Source: Zygnema cylindricum (taxonomy: Eukaryota; Streptophyta; Zygnematophyceae; Zygnematales; Zygnemataceae). From it: a DNA stretch of 28,870 bases. Location of the stretch: the NCBI GenBank assembly GCA_037447655.1, contig JBBHKE010002834.1, positions 126,001 through 154,870 on the forward strand, written 5' to 3'. Of this stretch, positions 18,740 to 28,857 are shown piece by piece; position 1 is the stretch's first letter, and each line of letters opens with the position of its first letter. A model generated the notes under the pieces. That model did no database searches and had not been told where the DNA came from. It saw only the letters and a program-made list of their open reading frames with translations. Position numbers and translations under genes: made by a program.

Positions 18740-19538
18740 GGAAACTCTCACGAAAACCCCACAATAGACCAACTTCACAATGAAGCCCCTAGCAAACCAG
18801 AAATACACTAGGTCTGCAAATTTGCCACAATGTAGACTATACAACAAAGAAACCACATGCAGATTTTCACAAGGTTCTGCCAAAATATCACAATGATCTT
18901 GTAATTCAAAGACACCCAAAAAATTGCTTCGCAGTTTTCCATACAAGGAATTCCTAACTCCAAAATATTCCAAGTCCTATATATACAAGTGAACCTGCAG
19001 CTGATCTACACCGTTGGTCGACAGGTATACTAAACCTTATCAAACCAAACCCCGCCGTCAACCGTATACAAATATTTACAACAAACCTAAAACTAACAGT
19101 CGCTAAAAAAAAAAAATACGCGGTCAAAGTTCGTCCGTTGAAATGACAGCGCAATCAACATTCTTCTTCCAAAAATGACGGCGGACTCTGTCTGCCGTCC
19201 GCGCATTCTTTCATCACCAAAGGTGAACCTTCACGTGTAAACCCGGTCCCTAAACGAACTGTACTTTTCATCATCCGAAACACACAATCTTGACTTCTCC
19301 ACGAACCGACACATGTGCCTAGAGTGTACTCAACCCGTGTACTCCCTTCGGACTTACATACCACACTAAAACCTTTCTACGACAAATCAGCCTGCACACA
19401 AAAACGACTAAGTCCGGAATCTCTTTCTCACACACACGATATAGAGAGGACTAAACATTTCCAAAACTACATGATTAACAAGCTGTCGCTTATGACGCGT
19501 ATTTTGCGGACGCGTCGGTGTAAATATTTGAAACAACA
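18740..19538 (-). repeat. Inverted family F-like LTR
   Basis: On the minus strand it starts TGTTGTTTCAAATATTTAC at 19538, carries a GACGGC...GCCGTC hairpin (19177-19200), and a TATA region CTTGTATATATAGGACTTGG followed by AATATTTTGGAG (~18990-18955) close to that of F copy 2 (GTAGGACTTAGAATATTTGGAG). A gag-like start follows at 18720. No target duplication was found, so how it came to lie inverted within F is unclear. The lower border is approximate. Confidence 0.55.
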
Positions 19539-20337
19539 ATGTTTTGTCTTATGCAAATTAATGATTTAATATTGATTAAAATAGTTGTATTTTACGTGAT
19601 CAATTAGGGTTTTGGCAGTTTAATTTGTGTGTATTTAGTGTTGTACTTGTAGACAAGTGTACGCTTACGATTGCTTGACTCTTAGGTGTACGCTTACGAT
19701 TAATTCATTATTAATAGGAGGTTATTATGGTTAAATAAAAATTAATGGCAGTTACATAATTTACGTTGTATATTTTGACAATTAGTGGTTTGTTGACAAC
19801 TCACAAGTGTAAATATAGACTTGAGCTTCGTTAGGAATGGATCATCAATGCTTAGCATGAAAAGTAGGAGCCGAAGATGTAGTCTTTAAGGGTTGTCGAT
19901 TAGGTCATACACTTAAGTGATACATTAAATTATGTGATTATACATTTGGTTATGTGGGAAGGCGGTCATTTATTATTTATAAATGTAAATTTTATGTTTG
20001 TCTGTCATACATTGTGCATGTATTTGATTTGCTGTTTAATGCATCTGTGTATGTATTTGTCCTAAGGTGGTCCTAGGTTTTCCGGAGATTCGGAAACCCA
20101 TGGGTGTTTCGTCTGTGTGAAATGGTCACAGATTTGCGGACCTATGGTGGTTTGATCAGTGTTTTTGGGAGACCTATGGTGTGTTTGATGGGGATTTTAT
20201 GGTAATGCATCTGGGAATGAATTTACTTATTTAGAGGGCATTCATTTCAAAGGATTGTTCATTCGACTAGATTTGCTTAGCTTTACGGTTGATAGTTTGG
20301 GTCGCTTCTGCAGTCTATTGTAGACCAAAGAACAACA
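19539..20337 (+). repeat. Right part of the family F insertion
   Basis: Gene-free. Holds a 16-bp direct repeat GTGTACGCTTACGATT (19658 and 19687), paired GACCTATGGTG motifs (~20139 and ~20170) and a TATA-like stretch near 19812. It ends AACAACA at 20337 before GCTTG. It may be the U3/U5 end of the plus-strand F LTR. Confidence 0.45.
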
Positions 20338-20342
20338 GCTTG

Positions 20343-20544
20343 TTCATTTCTGTACATTCAAATTTAATTGATTATAATGAGAAGACTTTTTCTCCCCTGT
20401 GCTTCTACTTTTGTATTCTTCTTGTTTCCTTTTGTCTTATATTTTTCTTCCGTATTCTTCTTTGCGATGGTTTCTCTCTCTTTCTTCTTGGATATCTTTC
20501 TCTAATATCTCTCTCTTTCGCCCACCATGCCCTTACCTTCTACA
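20343..20544 (+). repeat. LTR A-a, right part
   Basis: TTCATTTCTGTACATTC...CCTTACCTTCTACA continues LTR A exactly where the left part stops at 10877; aligns with the last ~200 bp of LTRs b and c. Confidence 0.92.
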
Positions 20545-21349
20545 AGTTATGGGCCACACCATGCTCGTCATCTGTGCAATTTCTCTTCTCTTATCTTCTC
20601 CACTTCATTTTTTCTTTTTTTTTGCAAATTATTTCTTTTGGAAACAAATTATTTTCAAGACATTATTTAAAGATTACAATTTCGGTCGTCCCACTTTTCC
20701 ATTTTTTCCATTTTGGCTCTTTATATGCCATTTTTTTAATTTCTATTTTTTTTTAAAGGGTTTATTTCTCATTTATACCCTTTTTTTTTAGATCCTTCCC
20801 TTTTTTATTGTTTATGTTTTCGGAGGGTCGTTGGCTTGTTGGAGAATCCGAAGTTCATTCTACGAAAATCTCTCTTCATCCATTTTTTCCCTTTGTTAAA
20901 CATTCTGATTTTGTCTCTCTTTATTTTTCAGCAGTTTTTCACATTGTTTTTCTTTACTCTTTCTATTTTCATCTTGTAGTTCTTGCATTTCACCTTTTTA
21001 TTTCTCCTACACAAATATTAATTTACCTCCTCTCTTTGAACCATGGAGGATTTTTTCTTACAAACCTCTTTCTACTTCGATCATGCATCAAACATTTTTA
21101 TTTATTTTTTTTATTTTTTTTACCAATTCATCATATTTTATCATCGCATCTCTTTCAATGATATGTTTTCAACATTATGCTGAGTTTGCTTTCATTTTTT
21201 TATTCAAGTCTCACTTTTTGTCGTAAATCTTTTCCCATATTTTCTCTCCCACAACCTTTTTTCCCACATTTTCTCTCCCACAACCTCTTTTCCCACATTT
21301 TCTCTTCCACAACCATTCTTCCCTTTCCACAACTAAAATTGAGGGGGAG
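20545..21349 (+). other. Family A internal region 1 (non-coding, pyrimidine-rich)
   Basis: Begins with a primer-site-like AGTTATGGGCCACACC (20545-20560), again like the initiator tRNA-Met anticodon half, and ends with the tract AATTGAGGGGGAG. Very rich in T and C on this strand. A 27-bp unit (TTTTCCCACATTTTCTCTC plus CCACAACC) is repeated three times at 21231-21314. An ORF starting at the primer site (130 codons from 20399 in total) encodes mostly Phe, Leu and Ser and is probably a by-product of composition, though a related frame exists in internal region 2. Confidence 0.75.
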
Positions 21350-22017
21350 TGTTGAAGTACAATTTTGGTTATGTCATTAGTGAATTGTACTTTAACAAAT
21401 GTACTTTTGTGCGTATTCTATTTTCAATGTAGTATTGTCGTTTCACGTCCCTTTAGGTTGGTTCATGTACTTTTATTGTTAATGTACGGATACCTTTAGT
21501 ACTATCCATTTGCAACTTGTAATCATTGTATTTATTTGTCGCGTTGTTTAATGAAGAGTCACTTAGCCCTCTCATCGTTTCACATACTACAAACTACGAA
21601 ATGTACGTTCACCATATTTATTGTTTATTAAATGAATCTTTCATTCTAGATTCGTTGTACCAAATATTCATTTTGTCCTTAACCTTGTTGTCCACCGATT
21701 TTGTCTTTGGCCGTCACTAGTTATACATTTTTGTCCTTTGTGGCTTCGATTCTTTTGTAAACGTCGTGTACTTAGTCCACTCTAAATCTAGAACTAAGTT
21801 TAGTATTTAGCTTATTCATTTGTGTACATTCAAATTTAACCGATTATAATGAGAAGTTTTTTTCTCCGCTGTGCTTCTCTTTTTGTGTTCTTCTTGATTC
21901 CTTTTGTCTTGTTTTTTTGATTCCGTATTCTTCTTTGCCATCGTTTCTCTTTCTTTCATCTTAGATATCTTTCTCCAATATCTCTCTCTTTCGCCCACCA
22001 TGCCCTTACCTTCTACA
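21350..22017 (+). repeat. LTR A-b
   Basis: TGTTGAAGTACAATTTTGG...CCTTCTACA, 668 bp, preceded by AATTGAGGGGGAG. Shared between the two internal regions. Confidence 0.92.
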
Positions 22018-23912
22018 TTTAGAAATAAAGGTAAAAAAAAAAGGTTATGGTTACAAAAGGCTACACGTTATGGGCCACACCATGCTCATCATCTGTACAA
22101 TTTTTCTTCTCCTATCTATCCACTTCATTTTATTTTTTTTGGCAAATTATTTCTTTTGGAAACAAATTATTTTCGAGACATTGTTTAAAGAATATAATTT
22201 CGGTCGTCCCATTTTTCCATTTTTTCCATTTTGGCTCTTAAAATACCATTTTTTGGAATTTCCAATTTTTTTTTTGGAGCAACCGAAGTTCATTCTTTTA
22301 AAAATCTCTCCTCCATCCATTTTTTCTCTCTATTCAACATTTTGATTTTGTCTCTCTTTTTATTTTTTTGGCATTTTGGAGGCCTCCCTAGAGTGTTTAA
22401 GTACCTAAAGTTTCGTCTTTGAAGATCCCTCAACATTCAATTTCTACCTCTATCCGCCATGCTACCTTTTGTGGACATCTTCTCGATATATTGGAGCATT
22501 GGAGGGATTTTTTTTTTCACCTTCCCTTCCAAATTTTCCCAATTTCCGTTTTTCCACTCAATCATCCACCTTATTTTGAGGAACTTTTTTATCTATCCCT
22601 AATTTCGGCATTTTGGAGACTTCCCCGGTTTGTTAGAGTACTAGAAGTTTTGTCTTCGAAGATCCCCTCTACATTCCATTTTGACCTCTATTCGCCATCC
22701 TCCCTTTATGGAGATTTTTCTGGTTTCATTGGAGCATCATTGGAGCATCAGAAGGACTTTTCATTTCTCTTCCAAATTTCCAACACCTCCGTTTTCTCCT
22801 CCCACCAACCACTATTTTTTTGTCCCTTTTTTTGGGACTTTTCCATTCCCCCAAATTTTTTGTCCTCCCATTGAGCATTTTTTATTTTATTTTTACACTC
22901 TTCACCAATTTTTGTTTTTCTTTCTATCTTGCTTTTATTGACAAATTTTTCCTTTATTTTCTTTCCTGTTAACCTTCCGAACACCATTAATTATAACAAA
23001 GTTTGTTACATCCTTTATACTCTCCCCTACTTACAATGTTGGGCGCATTACCATTTTTTTGTTCTTCCCCTTTTATTTTCTCTTACTCTTTCATTCTTTC
23101 ATTTTTTCACTATTAGAAATGAGAGGGAGAAATAATTTACATTTCTAGTTGTAAAATTCCCACTTTCCACTCTATATAATTCCCTATTCATAGACTACCT
23201 TTCACTTAGCCTCTATAATTGTGAAATACCATTTTTTGCATTTCATTTAATTCTCTAATTATTCTCCACCTTTTGTGACATTCTTTTATGTTTTCCACTA
23301 AATTATCTTATTACCATCCTCCTTCTCACTTAGCCTCTAAAAAGGTCTTTTTTTTTTGGAATCATTTTTCTATCACTTTCATTTTATCATTGACACTAAT
23401 TATTTTTATAATTCTTTTCACCCTTTTCAATTATCGTCTTTACATTTGACACTTTAATTTTCTCATTTCCGCCAACAATGTCTTTGTCTTGTTCACACCT
23501 TTTTCTATATTTTTTCACTTTCTATATATTCAACTTTTGATGTTTTATTTTACACAATTCTTTTTCATTCTCACATCTATAAACCAAATTCCATAACCCA
23601 AAAACCATACATTGGGCCATTTTCTTCTCCAACTTTTTCCTTTGGAATCATTTTCTCTTTTCCCTTTTTTTTTACTCCACCATTTCCTTTTCCATCTTGT
23701 AATTCTTCTATTCCGTCTTTCTTTTTTTTCTATTTCTTCTTACAAACCATTTTTTTACTTAGGTTTTACATCCGACATTTTTCCCAAATTTTCCCATCTT
23801 ATTGTAATTTATCATCTACTTTCTTTTATTTTATTTTTTTCTTATTAATCCTTTTAGCCCTTCTTTTTCCTCCATTTCATTCACCTCTTTCCACAACTAA
23901 AATTGAGGGGGA
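22018..23912 (+). other. Family A internal region 2 (non-coding, pyrimidine-rich)
   Basis: A 49-bp segment containing GGTTATGG (22043) separates the LTR from the primer-like GTTATGGGCCACACC (22067-22081). The following ~200 bp match internal region 1 (GCCACACCATGCTCATC, CAAATTATTTCTTTTGG, TTTCGGTCGTCCCA). A tandem duplication with period 237 bp starts at 22370 and 22607. It ends CCACAACTAAAATTGAGGGGGAG-like, as region 1 does. T and C dominate almost throughout. No protein domain on either strand. Confidence 0.75.
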
Positions 23913-24582
23913 GTGTTGAATACAATTTCAGTTGTAATATTCTTGAACCGTACTTTTCGAATATATAATTGTGCGTACGCTATTTTCAGTATGGTACTAT
24001 CATTTCACATCCCTTTCTGTAGGTTCATGTAAATTTGTTGTTTGTGTACGGTACCCTTTCAGTAGCCGAACGTATTTTGTAATCATTGTAATCGTTTTGT
24101 CTCTTAGCTTAGTGGAACGTTATTTTCTTTGATTACGTCCGTCGCACCTTTTCACGTGTACGTTCAAGTGTACCTTTACATTATTTATTGTAGATTTTTG
24201 ATTCTTTTCGTTTCAGATTCCTTGTACAAAATATTCATTTTGTGGTTAACTTGGCCGTCCACCGACTTTGTAGTTGGCCGTCACTAGTCACACCTTTTTT
24301 TCCTTTGCGGCTTCGATTCTTTTGTGGACGTCGTGTAACCAGTCCACTCTAAATGTAGAGTTAGACTTAGTACTTATTCTGTTCATTTTGTACATCAAAT
24401 TTTAACCGATTATAATGAGAAGACTTTTTCTCCACTGTGCTTCTCCTTTTGTATTCTTTTTTTCTCTTTTGTCTTCATCTTTTGCTTCCACATTCTCCTT
24501 TGCCATGATTCCATTATATTTCATCTTTGATGTCTTTCTCCGATTTCTCTCTCTTTTGCCCACCATGCCCTTACCTTCTACA
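23913..24582 (+). repeat. LTR A-c
   Basis: TGTTGAATACAATTTCAG...CCTTACCTTCTACA, 670 bp. It is the most diverged of the three LTRs and the right end of the array. The reading frame of 69 codons inside it is chance. Confidence 0.9.
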
Positions 24583-24735
24583 CACCTAGTACTGGCAGCT
24601 GCAATAGTAGTAGTACTGGCATAAGGTAGTACTAGCAGCTGCAGCTAGTACTAGGTGCAGGCATAAGCAGTAGCTAGTGCTACCAGTTGCAAAAGCACTA
24701 GTACTGGCAGTAGCAATAGCAACTACCAAGATTTT
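24583..24735. repeat. AGTACT/GCAGCTGC repeat cluster with inverted arms
   Basis: CACCTAGTACT...GCAGCTGC at 24583-24602 is mirrored by GCAGCTGC...AGTACTAGGTG ending at 24657; further AGTACTGGCA and GCAATAGCA units follow. Starts at the first base after LTR A-c. Confidence 0.6.
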
Positions 24736-24751
24736 ATTTTTTTTGTAAGAA

Positions 24752-24860
24752 GCCTCGATATATCGGCGATATATCGCGATATTTTTATTTTTGATATATC
24801 GAAGCGATATATCGATTATCGGGTACCTGAAATTCGATATATATATCAAATATCGGCAAA
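24752..24860. repeat. GATATATCG palindrome cluster
   Basis: At least five copies of the near-palindrome CGATATATCG with ATATCGCGATAT, in direct and inverted order. Related ATCGCGATA motifs, including a 14-bp palindrome TTTATCGCGATAAA, recur at 27052-27150. Confidence 0.6.
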
Positions 24861-24899
24861 TGGTCCTCGATACCCAACACTAGCGCGTGGCAGAGGTCG

Positions 24900-25300
24900 C
24901 ATAAGTCAAATTTTTACATAACCGAAACCGACCGTTTTTTTTTCTTCAAAATTTGAGTAACCGACGCCCGACCGAGTTATGTCACGCTCCAAAATTGTTA
25001 ACCGTTAACCGACTGGCGTTTACGAAAATAAAATTTAACCGAAACTAGATTTCTCGCGACTAATCGTGCCCGCCTGTAACCAAAAAAGTACAAAATTAAT
25101 TAATGTACGAAGTATGAATAAGCCAATAATTACGATTTGTCGCATTCCTTAAGATTTGCGAAATGAATAGTGTTACTACCGTGTCACATTTGCGACACTT
25201 TGTCGCGTTCGCTAAAATTTGCGAATTGAATATCATTACAATAATTGTCGACGGCCTTCATCATGATGTCGTACTTCAATACCAATGAAGAAGAGTAAGA
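24900..25300. repeat. AACCGACCG-rich stretch and 63-bp spaced repeat
   Basis: 24917-25045 is rich in AACCGA/GACCG motifs. At 25136-25178 and 25199-25241 a ~43-bp imperfect direct repeat (TTTGTCGCATTC..., ATTTGCGAATTGAATA-like) occurs. No gene seen. Confidence 0.45.
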
Positions 25301-25379
25301 ATGTGGGATTATAGGACATTTAAAAATTTCATTTTGGGATTTTGGTTGACCACCATAAACGACATTTTTGGTTCTCTGC

Positions 25380-25480
25380 GTATTCGACCGAAGGCCAGCA
25401 GCAGTCAGGTTAGGGATCGGCTGGCCGGCCGGTTGCGGGTCGGTCGCGATTTCGTTGACCGTTTGCGACCTCTGCGGGTA
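25380..25480 (+). other. GC-rich island with splice-donor-like end (candidate exon)
   Basis: A ~100-bp GC-rich segment in AT-rich surroundings, open on the plus strand (part of a reading 25301-25486), rich in Arg and Val, ending CTGCGGGTAAGT, a consensus 5' splice site. Possible acceptors (CCAGCAG, AGTCAG) lie near 25395-25408. It also shares GTCGGTCGCG-type motifs with 24917-25045, so it could be a repeat end instead. No homology recognised. Confidence 0.2.
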
Positions 25481-25489
25481 AGTTGAATT

Positions 25490-27050
25490 TTGTCGATGGC
25501 ATAAATTTTTACATGTATGGAATAGTACTGATACAAAATCATTAACGATTTTAACGATTTTTTCAAATCGTTCAATGCGTTACTTACATATACTTCGCCT
25601 GATTGAATTGTGAGTAAAATACGGTTTGAACAACTATGTAAATAACGCATTTCCGTCCGTATTTTAAGTACAAAAGGAGTAAAATAGGTGTAGTGCGCAA
25701 AGTGGACATATCATACGTTTTTTATTTCTAAGGCTTTGGGAATAAGGTTTGGAATGTATCATCACTTGCAAAATTCAAAAAGCTAATTAAGGGTTTGTGC
25801 CCATGTAAATGCAGCCTAACCATGTAGCTTTGTCTTTTACTGGAGATTCTCAGTACTAATTTTTAGGGTTGTTTCGAATGCCCGAAAATGGGACGTTACT
25901 TTATTATGTCTCGGTTGTAGATGCTACATAATTTTGTGACCTTTAAAAAGAGTACACCGTGAATCGTTATTAGTGTAAAGGAACAATTGGTGTTATTAAC
26001 TCCACTTTGGGTTCAAGAGCCTAACGCCAATAAAACATCAACGGTAATTTATACATCTAACACTAATTTAGAGACACATTCCCATATTTTAGCTGCTATT
26101 GGTTTCGTTCCATAGTCTACTTTTGAATATGTGAGAACAGGTTAGTGTGATTTTCTGTCGTTTTTATTCCTAGGAATCAACTTTGAGGGCGTTTTTCTAT
26201 GGCAACGCCAATCACTTTCACGTCCCCACGTCATTATCAAACACTTTCTCTATACATTTGTACGTAAAAACAAGCATTTATAGTACAAATTGACACATTT
26301 TGTACACTACACAATTTAAAGATTGCCCAAATTCGAGTCATCGACGCTAATTAAATCGTACTTATATTAGAGTGAAGGAAAAACATAATTATCAATTCAT
26401 TTCAAATTCGAGATTCATATTTTGGGGACGCCGAGTTAGTATTATTAACACTAACAGCGATTCATGGTGTACTGTAAACGTCAAATTTTTTGTTTGTGAC
26501 GTTGCAGACGCCTACCTTTTTGTGTCATTGTGACGTTATGCGGGTTTTTTATCAATAAACTCGATAAGTATGGTACATGCACGAGTCACAAATATATTAA
26601 ATGATGAAAAATGATAAGTTTAAACGCAAGATATTGTCTTGACGAAGGTTCAAACAACCAATTTACCGAAAAACGTTTAATGTTTACAAGGATGTGAATT
26701 TCATTTCCTAATTTACACAAGTCTTATTTGTTTGATGTGATTATTGTTTTTCGTAGCAATGCTTATTAATATTGAATTTGTGATTTCCAATATCCAATGT
26801 TGAGGGTGGTCCTTATCTTCTTTAATGTGGTAGTTCGGTCTTATATTGACAAAACTGAATATCGTTATAAACACTTATTTTTTGATGTTGTATAATCGAA
26901 TGAAAATGCCCATGATTGAAGTTTTTTGTATCCCACATAGCCATTCCCATCGGATTAAAGTTTGAAAGGCTAAAATTTTGAAATTTAAAGTAGGTTAAAT
27001 ATTAAAAAAAATGAAAAAAGCGTAAAAGTAGTGTTATGTATTAAGTCCTT
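25490..27050. other. Gene-free AT-rich sequence
   Basis: No ORF, repeat or motif that I can support on either strand over about 1.5 kb; ordinary intergenic or intronic DNA. Confidence 0.5.
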
Positions 27051-27272
27051 TTTTATCGCGATAAATTTGATAATCGATGTACCGGTTGTTGGAGGGCCAA
27101 AGGGCCCGATACATCACTTGGAGGACTAACAAAAAGACTATCGCGATACATCGGTAGGACGGGGTGGTCTGCCTCACTATACGGAATTGCAAATATTTTT
27201 TATGTTAAATATGTATTATATATATATCACATATATTATAATGTTCAATTCTAGATATTTTGAATACTCAAC

Positions 27273-27360
27273 AGAGGGAGAGGGAGAGGGAGAGGGAGAG
27301 GGAGAGGGAGAGGGAGGGGGAAAGGGAGAGGGAGAGGGAGATGGAAAGGGAGGGGAGAAG
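27273..27360 (+). repeat. (GGGAGA)n purine tract
   Basis: About 88 bp of nearly pure purine, repeating GGGAGA with GGGGAAA and GATGGAAA interruptions. Mirror-symmetric purine runs of this kind can form triplex or G-rich structures. Confidence 0.9.
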
Positions 27361-27602
27361 TGAAGATGTTTATTTTCTTACTGGAGGGTGAGAGGGAAGC
27401 TATCGCCAGGTATGCCGTGATTGTCGGTGCCTTGGACGCCCTCACAAGTACCCTCATCGGATCTCTCCTTCCCCGGGTACTTTTTCTATCTGTTTATGTC
27501 AAATCCTGTCAATTTTATCAATTTTATGCGAAAGATTTATCATCTTTTTGTCATTTGTCAACGTTATTGCACATTTTTTATCGTTTTTATGCCAAATTGT
27601 AA
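27360..27602 (+). CDS. Candidate host exon or short ORF, unrecognised
   Basis: A plus-strand reading of 80 codons. Only its first ~40 codons are GC-rich (27382-27478, clearly above the flanks): EGEREAIARYAVIVGALDAL then TSTLIGSLLPR, with balanced residues and no low complexity. The island is preceded by a pyrimidine stretch TTTATTTTCTTACTGGAG and followed by CCCCGGGTACTT; an alternative donor CCAGGTATG lies inside. This could be one internal exon of a host gene, but no family is recognised, and the second half (Phe/Tyr/Leu-rich) reads like intron. May be chance. Confidence 0.2.
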   Translation: MKMFIFLLEGEREAIARYAVIVGALDALTSTLIGSLLPRVLFLSVYVKSCQFYQFYAKDLSSFCHLSTLLHIFYRFYAKL

Positions 27603-28620
27603 CTATTTTAGGTCGAGATTATTTAGCTAAAAATTTGGAGAATGAAGGTACATAGACACGAGCCGTACACGATTTTGATGATCTGTGTCAGTGACTACAT
27701 ATGTAAATAACGTGTACTTCAATTTAGTTTGGCTTTCTTGCTTTTTTGTATGTCGGTTTACAAAGAGTCCCTCTCACTATATTGTGTGATTTTCCTCCCC
27801 TTTTTTTTATCGAAATTGTCCTAGTTTAGGAAAACATTGCACCTTATTTAGTGTGGTTTAAATTGTACATGGAAGCATTAGTCAGAGTCGAAATAATAAT
27901 AAATAACTAATTTGACCCATAAGTCGTTTTATTTATTGCCAGTTTAACTATAAATATAACGTTGTCTGCAAAATAGCTTTATCAGTTGATCCCGAATTAG
28001 TATGGACATTTTTTTTTTTATGTTGCTAATTGTAAACCCATTAAGGAGGTTCGAACCGGCACTAATTTTCACGTTTCTTTTGACTTCGTTTTTAAATCTC
28101 CAAATGAGAAGCTCTAGTCCGGGCAATATTATAAAAAAAGAACCAAGTTCTCACCACAATTTGAGTGGATTTTGTCCGAGCATACCTAGTATAACATCTT
28201 CTCTCCGTTTTTGTTTCGCTAATCTTCATTGTTTCATGTATAACATTCCTGTTTTTGGCTTTTTTTCCTTTACACATTTTCAAACTTTATGCTCGATTCC
28301 TGTAAAAAAAATACAAAAGAAAACCTAGACGTCTTCCAGTTTGATCTACATTACTATAGTAAGTAATGGCCTGGTTGACTCTCTTCTCCCCTTGGTTTTA
28401 CATTTTTCGCCGTAATCCTAAAATACTTTTGTGACTAATAATATGAATATCGGTCTCCATATCTGAATCACAAAAGCAGTGGCCTGGTTTTTCCAAAAAC
28501 GTATGTTTTTTTTGTCCACACTAATTGTAGTTTTGACATTGAGATAATATCGAATGCTCCCTTGATCACCGATAACTGATTTTTGAATTTTGATTTTCGC
28601 TTTCCAATTTCCGATTTCTA
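27603..28620. other. Gene-free AT-rich sequence
   Basis: Nothing recognisable; the 108-codon plus-strand reading at 28002-28328 is Phe/Ser/Leu-rich and matches no family I know. Confidence 0.45.
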
Positions 28621-28624
28621 ATAT

Positions 28625-28682
28625 GATGTTGACGATGATGATGATGATGATGATGATGACGAAGATGTGGATGATGATGATG

Positions 28683-28713
<31 letters not shown>

Positions 28714-28792
28714 AGATGATGATGATGATGGTGTTGATGATGATGATGTAATGATGATTATAATGATAACGATGATGATAGCAATGATGACA

Positions 28793-28823
<31 letters not shown>

Positions 28824-28825
28824 CG

Positions 28826-28857
<32 letters not shown>

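Larger units (their letters stand above)
10878..20337 (+). mobile_element. Family F insertion in LTR A (split by element D)
   Basis: The insertion runs TGTTGTTTTTGAATATTTAG...AACAACA, has TG/CA ends and is flanked by GCTTG at 10873-10877 and 20338-20342. LTR A is continuous across the joined flanks. The left end matches family F LTRs at 381 and 6515. Without D and its duplication it is about 2.2 kb. It has an F LTR left portion (10878-11086, 18312-~18600), an inverted F-like LTR with a gag start (~18640-19538) and a right portion (19539-20337) with a TATA-like AAATATAG near 19812. Whether it was one solo LTR later invaded, or a short element, is unresolved. Confidence 0.75.
10413..24582 (+). 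mobile_element. Family A array: LTR-internal-LTR-internal-LTR, with nested insertions
   Basis: Three LTRs of one family in the same orientation: a (10413-10877 plus 20343-20544, 667 bp after removing the insertion), b (21350-22017, 668 bp) and c (23913-24582, 670 bp). All start TGTTGAA and end CCTTACCTTCTACA. Each inner border carries a polypurine tract (AATTGAGGGGGAG before b and c; TTTAGAGTGGAG before a). The two internal regions (805 and 1,895 bp) code for nothing recognisable, so the family is non-autonomous (TRIM/LARD-like). Shared LTRs suggest unequal recombination between tandem elements. Confidence 0.85.

Noticed and set aside
18575-18973. 132-codon minus-strand reading
   Set aside because: It runs through an inverted LTR promoter/U5 region and a gag start in another frame; composition is Phe/Cys-rich and matches nothing.
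20289-21161. Long Phe/Leu/Ser readings of 117-155 codons resembling membrane proteins
   Set aside because: They arise from pyrimidine-rich DNA in LTR A and its internal region; codons TTT, CTT, TCT and TTC dominate in every frame.
22419-22987. 151-codon and 86-codon readings in A internal region 2
   Set aside because: They fall in the 237-bp tandem duplication, but the frame is not kept between the two units, so coding is not supported.
28625-28760. Asp/Glu-rich exon in the (GAT)n tract
   Set aside because: A TAA two codons upstream, no splice acceptor and equal repeat quality in the second, non-acidic half point to a microsatellite.
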